Source of the DNA: Lachnospiraceae bacterium
GTDB lineage: Bacteria; Bacillota; Clostridia; Lachnospirales; Lachnospiraceae
NCBI GenBank assembly: GCA_016284315.1
Contig: JAEEOO010000004.1
Coordinates: 62,001 to 126,000, forward strand
Direction of reading: 5' to 3'
DNA length: 64,000 nt
The notes beneath the pieces are model-generated. The model saw nothing but the letters and a program-made list of their open reading frames with translations. It did not search any database and was not told the origin of the DNA. A program made the position numbers and the translations under genes. Below are positions 59,896-64,000 of this stretch, in pieces (the stretch's first letter is position 1; each line of letters begins with the position of its first letter).

Positions 59896-60687
59896 ATGAA
59901 GATAGCATTTTTTGATATAGACGGGACTCTTACATCTGAAATAGACGGGTCCGTTCCCGATAGCGCCAAGAAGGCCATTCGAAAAGCAAGAGCCGCCGGC
60001 AATCTCATGTTCCTTAACACGGGACGCTGCTTTCAAAATGTGGAACAAAGATTTCGTGAGGTTGGCTTTGATGGATTTGTAAACGGTTGCGGAACCCATA
60101 TCGTTATCGGAGACGAAACTCTCCTTTATGTATCCCAGCCCGCTGAAAGGATCCACGATATCATCAAGCTTTCAAGAGAGATTGACGTTGATACCCTTTA
60201 CGAGTGCAGATATTACGTTACCTTTGATCGTACCCTTTCTATAAAGCATCCCGCCGCAAAGAGACAGGCTGAAAGGTTTCTTGAGCGTGGATACGATATT
60301 GCAATGAATATCGATGATCCTAATTTTACCTGCGATAAGTTCGTTATCTGGTACCAAACCGAGGATCAGCTTGCAAAGATTAGGGAATACACAGATCAAT
60401 ATTTCGAGTGCATTGACAGAGGCGGAACCTTCAGGGAATTTGTACCCATCGGTTACAGCAAGGCCACGGGCATTCAGAAGGTCCTTGATCACTATAATCT
60501 TCCCCTCGAAAGCGCCTATGCCTTCGGAGACAGTAACAACGACGAGACAATGCTCTCCTATGTTAAGCACAGCGTTGCCATGGGAAATGCAGAGTCTGAA
60601 GATATAATCAAAAACGCCGCCCACGTGACCACTAAGGCCAGCGAAGACGGCATTGCGAATGCATTAAAAGAGCTTGGATTTTTCTGA
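59896..60687 (+). CDS. HAD-superfamily Cof-type phosphatase
   Basis: A 263-residue phosphatase of the Cof subfamily (class IIB cap). Motif I is Phe-Asp7-Ile-Asp9-Gly-Thr-Leu, motif II the Thr in Phe-Leu-Asn-Thr-Gly-Arg, and motif IV is Phe-Gly-Asp-Ser-Asn-Asn-Asp near residue 216. Substrates of this group are sugar phosphates, phosphorylated cofactors or flavin nucleotides; nothing here decides. It lies alone, divergent from padR. Confidence 0.93.
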   Translation: MKIAFFDIDGTLTSEIDGSVPDSAKKAIRKARAAGNLMFLNTGRCFQNVEQRFREVGFDGFVNGCGTHIVIGDETLLYVSQPAERIHDIIKLSREIDVDTLYECRYYVTFDRTLSIKHPAAKRQAERFLERGYDIAMNIDDPNFTCDKFVIWYQTEDQLAKIREYTDQYFECIDRGGTFREFVPIGYSKATGIQKVLDHYNLPLESAYAFGDSNNDETMLSYVKHSVAMGNAESEDIIKNAAHVTTKASEDGIANALKELGFF

Positions 60688-60705
60688 TCCAAGCTCTTGT
60701 TTTAT
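60668..60705 (+). terminator. Bidirectional terminator between HAD and EAL genes
   Basis: A perfect 12-bp stem (AAGAGCTTGGAT at 60668-60679 with ATCCAAGCTCTT at 60687-60698) with GTTTTATT after it on the plus strand and TTTTAA on the minus strand. The HAD stop lies in the loop. Confidence 0.9.
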
Positions 60706-60717
60706 TATCTTAGCTTT

Positions 60718-62688
60718 TTAGTTCCATGCTTCTTCAGAGACTTCATTATCCTGCTTATTGTGCTCCTTCAGGAACTCAACAAACTGCTTTGCGGGAAGAG
60801 GTTTTGAGAAGTAGAAGCCCTGGATAAAATCGCATCCCATGTTTCTTAAGGCTTCAAAATCTTCTTTAGTCTCAACACCTTCGATAACAAGTTCCTTATT
60901 GATGTCCTTCATCATACGAACGGTATTGTTCATAATTGAACGTCCGGAAGTTGTTCCCATGTTATCAACAAGGCTCTTGTCAATCTTTACGATCTTAAGA
61001 GGCAGCTTTGAAACTCGCTGAATATTTGAATATCCCACACCGTAGTCATCAAGTGAGAAGCTGTAGCCCTGCTCTGAAAGGATCTTGAGGTTTTCATCCA
61101 TTACCCTGCCGATGTTCTCATAGGAAGTCTCGGTGATCTCAAGGTTAACGGACTCGGGGCCTACGTTATATTTATCTCTCAATGCTCCGATCTTGTTCGG
61201 AAGTTCCTTCTCAAGGCACTGTGCCACGGAAAGGTTGATCTCAATATAGGAAAGACCAAGCTTTTCAATCTCGTTCTCTGAAGCAAATTTATGAACCTGT
61301 TCAAGAACAAAATCACCAATGGGTAGTATAAGTCCGCGTCTTTCCGCCTCGGGAATGAACTCAGCCGGTGAGATCTGGCCGAATCTGTCATCTTCAAGCC
61401 TTAAAAGTGCTTCGGCGGAAATAAACTTATGATCCCAGATGGAGTAAATAGGCTGGTAGTATACTTCAAACTTTTCACCCTCAATTGCTCTCTTGAGAAT
61501 GTCGTTCATATTGTTGATGATCTGGAATTCCTTTGTGTGGCATATTTCAGCCGCATCAATAAATACCTGATCATGGGGCATCAGTTCTGAAAAGTGATGT
61601 CCGATATGTTTGATCTCTCTGAAATCATCAAGCCCATCGGGATACTTTATAGAGCATACCTTGTACTCCAGCTTTGCTCCGGTGCCCTTAAGATCTTCCG
61701 TATACTTCTCCACGTTGGAAGAAAGAATAGGAATTGCTTTCCGGCTGTCAAAATCATGTTCATCAATGATGAGATAGAAATAACCGGGGTGCTCAAAGAA
61801 GAGTTCCATGTGAAGATGCTCTGCCGCTGCCAGCGCCTGGGTCTTGGTTGCCACAAGCTTAATATACTTAACGTATCTTTCCTCTCCGAGATAGGTTCTT
61901 ACTTCCTTCGCATTGGTAAATTTGATAACAAGGATCTGAACCGGTTGTTTTGTGATCATGATCTTGCGAACAGTATCAAGGTACGCATTCCAGCTCATAA
62001 GTCCGACAACTGAATCCAGAACCTCATCCGGCCTCTGAACAACCAGCTCGATAAGCAGGAAGGATATAGCCGAAGAAACAAGTTCTATCATATAGGGCTG
62101 GTGGAAATACTGGAAAATTACAGCCGCATAGGTAAACACATACATTGAAAACAGTGCCAACCACTTAGTGATGGTAAGGAATCGTTTACAGTAAACGAGG
62201 TGGGTAAGTCCGATGATCACATACAAAGATGCCAGAACGTAGAATCCATTCATCATTGTTCCACGCTGATATCCATCCACAGCAGTTACGGTAAAGCAAT
62301 TGTGCAGGAAGGGGTTGAAGCATAACAGTACGACAAATATCGCAAAGGGAATCGACATGATAAGCTGAACCACTTTTTTCCTCAGCTTGTACCAAGTATT
62401 TGTTATCGAATAAATAAAAAGGAAATAAATGAACGCAGTCATGTTATGGAACAGAAAATAACCGTACGCAAATACAGTGGCAAAAAACAATCTGCCACCC
62501 GTTACAGGCTTAACTCTGACAAGAGTTTCCAAACCAATATCACAAATTGTGGTAATGATGGAAATGAAAAGAATCCAGTTGAAAAGTCTGCTTGAACGTC
62601 CCTTTGTCATACCTCTGGCGAAAGAGGAGACCATGAGAATTATATATAGCGGTAACGCTATGTAATCAAAATACAAAATCGAATCCAT
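60718..62688 (-). CDS. Membrane c-di-GMP phosphodiesterase (degenerate GGDEF + EAL)
   Basis: A 656-residue protein. Seven to eight helices (about 1-225) form a membrane sensor. A GGDEF-fold region (about 230-385) lacks the GGDEF motif, so is not a cyclase. The C-terminal EAL domain (about 400-645) keeps Glu-Ala-Leu-Leu-Arg, the metal pair in Leu-Asp-Asp-Tyr-Gly-Val-Gly-Tyr-Ser-Asn, the Lys of Lys-Ile-Asp-Lys-Ser and Glu-Gly-Val-Glu-Thr, so it should cleave c-di-GMP. The start was set at the Met at 62686-62688 with AAGGGG upstream; the upstream 92 codons cross the promoter. Confidence 0.92.
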   Translation of the reverse strand: MDSILYFDYIALPLYIILMVSSFARGMTKGRSSRLFNWILFISIITTICDIGLETLVRVKPVTGGRLFFATVFAYGYFLFHNMTAFIYFLFIYSITNTWYKLRKKVVQLIMSIPFAIFVVLLCFNPFLHNCFTVTAVDGYQRGTMMNGFYVLASLYVIIGLTHLVYCKRFLTITKWLALFSMYVFTYAAVIFQYFHQPYMIELVSSAISFLLIELVVQRPDEVLDSVVGLMSWNAYLDTVRKIMITKQPVQILVIKFTNAKEVRTYLGEERYVKYIKLVATKTQALAAAEHLHMELFFEHPGYFYLIIDEHDFDSRKAIPILSSNVEKYTEDLKGTGAKLEYKVCSIKYPDGLDDFREIKHIGHHFSELMPHDQVFIDAAEICHTKEFQIINNMNDILKRAIEGEKFEVYYQPIYSIWDHKFISAEALLRLEDDRFGQISPAEFIPEAERRGLILPIGDFVLEQVHKFASENEIEKLGLSYIEINLSVAQCLEKELPNKIGALRDKYNVGPESVNLEITETSYENIGRVMDENLKILSEQGYSFSLDDYGVGYSNIQRVSKLPLKIVKIDKSLVDNMGTTSGRSIMNNTVRMMKDINKELVIEGVETKEDFEALRNMGCDFIQGFYFSKPLPAKQFVEFLKEHNKQDNEVSEEAWN

Positions 62689-62728
62689 AAAACCCCTTAA
62701 TCCCCCCAAGGTAGTCGCGAGCAAAATC

Positions 62729-62757
62729 AGTATAGCATAAGGGGTGTTATGCTTCAA
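62729..62757 (-). promoter_or_regulatory. Promoter of the EAL gene with a palindromic spacer
   Basis: In minus sense TTGAAG (62752-62757), a 17-nt spacer and TATACT (62729-62734). GCATAA-6-TTATGC (62735-62752), a perfect inverted repeat, fills the spacer and overlaps the -35 by one base. Confidence 0.75.
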
Positions 62758-62768
62758 GGAAAAAGGGA

Positions 62769-62798
62769 TAAAAAAACGGCGACAGTTTCCTGTCGCCG
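62769..62798 (-). terminator. groEL intrinsic terminator
   Basis: A perfect 9-bp stem (CGGCGACAG at 62777-62785 with CTGTCGCCG at 62790-62798), 4-nt loop and seven T in minus sense, 15 nt past the groEL stop. Confidence 0.93.
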
Positions 62799-62812
62799 CT
62801 GAATAATTTGGC

Positions 62813-64000
62813 TTAATACATACCGCCCATTCCGGGTGCTCCGCCTGCGGGCATAGGAGGTTCGGGCTCTTTGATGGTTGAAACAACACTCTCAGTGGTA
62901 AGAAGTGTGCTTGCAACTGAAGTAGCGTTCTGAAGAGCGCTTCTGGTAACCTTAGCGGGATCAAGGATTCCTGCCTCTACCATGTTAACGTACTCTTCCT
63001 TAAGAGCATCGAATCCAACACCGGGCTCTGACTCACGAACCTTGTTTACGATAACGCTTCCCTCAAGACCTGCGTTCTGTGCGATCTTGGTAAGAGGAGC
63101 CTCGAGAGCTTTGAGAACGATCTGTGCTCCTGTCTTTTCATCTCCCTCAAGAGAATCAGCAAGTACTGCAACCTTCTTAGATGCGTGGATATATGCGCTT
63201 CCACCACCGCTGATGATACCTTCTTCAACAGCAGCTCTGGTAGCAGCAAGAGCATCCTCAAGACGAAGCTTAGCTTCCTTCATCTCAGTCTCGGTAGCAG
63301 CGCCTACTCTGATAACAGCTACGCCGCCGGCGAGCTTTGCAAGGCGCTCCTGGAGCTTTTCTCTGTCGAAGTCTGAAGTGGTCTCTTCGATCTGCTTCTT
63401 GATCTGTGCAACACGGGCTGCGATAGCTTCCTTGTCGCCTTCACCGTCAACGATAACGGTATCATCTTTTCTAACCTTTACTGACTTAGCATGGCCAAGC
63501 TGATCCATGGTAGCATCCTTAAGCTCAAGTCCAAGCTCTGAACTGATAACGGTACCGCCGGTAAGAATAGCGATATCTTCAAGCATAGCCTTTCTTCTGT
63601 CTCCGTATCCGGGAGCCTTAACTGCAACTACATTGAAGGTTCCGCGAAGCTTGTTAACGATAAGAGTTGTAAGAGCCTCGCCCTCAACATCTTCAGCGAT
63701 TATAAGAAGCTTCTTACCTGACTGAACGATCTGCTCGAGAAGAGGAAGGATCTCCTGGATATTGGAAATCTTCTTGTCTGTAATAAGGATAAGGGGATCA
63801 TCAAGATTAGCTTCCATCTTATCCATATCGGTAGCCATATAAGCTGAAATATATCCACGATCAAACTGCATACCTTCTACAAGGTCAAGCTCGGTCTGCA
63901 TGGTCTTTGACTCTTCGATGGTGATAACGCCGTCACCTGAAACCTTCTCCATAGCGTCTGCTACAAGATTTCCGACTTCTTCATCACCTGCTGAGATAGC
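62813..64000 (-). CDS. groL: Chaperonin GroEL (5' end cut by window)
   Basis: The C-terminal 395 residues of the 60-kDa chaperonin. The frame stays open past the first Met in the window (63952) to position 64000, with family-like sequence (Ile-Ser-Ala-Gly-Asp-Glu), so the gene is cut, not short. The apical domain, Gly-Asp-Gly-Val-Ile-Thr, [10 protein letters not shown] and Gly-Gly-Gly-Ser-Ala-Tyr segments are all canonical. The tail ends in Gly-Gly-Met-Tyr, a short version of the Gly-Gly-Met repeat. groES would lie upstream, outside the window. Confidence 0.98.
   Translation of the reverse strand, partial: AISAGDEEVGNLVADAMEKVSGDGVITIEESKTMQTELDLVEGMQFDRGYISAYMATDMDKMEANLDDPLILITDKKISNIQEILPLLEQIVQSGKKLLIIAEDVEGEALTTLIVNKLRGTFNVVAVKAPGYGDRRKAMLEDIAILTGGTVISSELGLELKDATMDQLGHAKSVKVRKDDTVIVDGEGDKEAIAARVAQIKKQIEETTSDFDREKLQERLAKLAGGVAVIRVGAATETEMKEAKLRLEDALAATRAAVEEGIISGGGSAYIHASKKVAVLADSLEGDEKTGAQIVLKALEAPLTKIAQNAGLEGSVIVNKVRESEPGVGFDALKEEYVNMVEAGILDPAKVTRSALQNATSVASTLLTTESVVSTIKEPEPPMPAGGAPGMGGMY

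Noticed and set aside
62689-62964. 92-codon extension of the EAL protein
   Set aside because: It runs through a strong promoter and the groEL terminator; the sequence is not family-like.
1-64000. CRISPR arrays, prophage, insertion sequences, tRNA or rRNA genes
   Set aside because: No regularly spaced repeats, transposase or integrase frames, or cloverleaf/rRNA-like sequences were seen on reading; a covariance-model scan was not possible.

Overview
The window reads as chromosome of an anaerobic Firmicute, most likely a Lachnospiraceae member (Butyrivibrio-like). This is inferred from the single-chain long PurL, QueH, the rimP-nusA-ylxR-L7Ae-infB-rbfA-nrnA order, the YtrA-type GntR operon, many c-di-GMP and chemotaxis proteins, purine-rich Shine-Dalgarno sites and moderate G+C. 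No species can be named from sequence alone. About 50 protein genes are present. I found no rRNA, tRNA, CRISPR array, phage or insertion sequence.

Layout. 1-11.5 kb (minus strand): a truncated ABC exporter, argS, queH, an OFA-type MFS carrier, a hybrid histidine kinase, and a GntR/YtrA operon (regulator, ATPase, two membrane proteins, CPBP protease). 11.7-13.8 kb: a GGDEF cyclase (+) and an orphan response regulator (-). 13.9-24.9 kb: carAB, purL, pnp and rpsO. 25-32.1 kb: a signalling group made of an MCP, a membrane-anchored BMP-family binding protein and a giant ECF-S-like/beta-propeller/Y_Y_Y/HD-GYP protein. 32.2-46.8 kb: a sulfur island. 47-50.6 kb: a SecD-like lipoprotein, an adenylate-forming enzyme and ribF. 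50.6-57.3 kb: the rimP-nusA-infB operon. 57.3-62.7 kb: a PadR operon, a HAD phosphatase and an EAL protein. The right edge cuts groEL.

The sulfur island is the most interesting region. Its first operon starts with a cytoplasmic protein (44945-45955) that looks like a solute-binding protein but has no signal peptide. It keeps the Cys/His/Arg catalytic set of DszB-type sulfinate desulfinases. Genes for an SsuABC-type importer and an unassigned DUF4418-like/FtsX/ATPase trio follow it. A strong terminator separates this from a ten-gene operon: metY, a siroheme/ferredoxin sulfite reductase, a TusA-like protein, a ThiS-like carrier with a residue after its Gly-Gly, an E1-like enzyme, a JAMM protease, a FecB-like lipoprotein, precorrin-2 dehydrogenase, and FecC/FecE. 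The middle genes match the protein-thiocarboxylate (HcyS/HcyF/HcyD) homocysteine route. I infer a complete anaerobic path: import of an organosulfur compound, desulfination to sulfite, reduction to sulfide, loading on a carrier protein, and homocysteine formation.

Regulatory DNA is also rich. There is a terminator inside the rimP-nusA leader. Long imperfect hairpins sit in front of pnp, carA, padR and the ABC exporter. A gapless 56-bp block of similarity lies upstream of both the desulfinase-like gene and a nearby SGNH hydrolase. Two promoters lie so close to their start codons that leaderless mRNAs are plausible.
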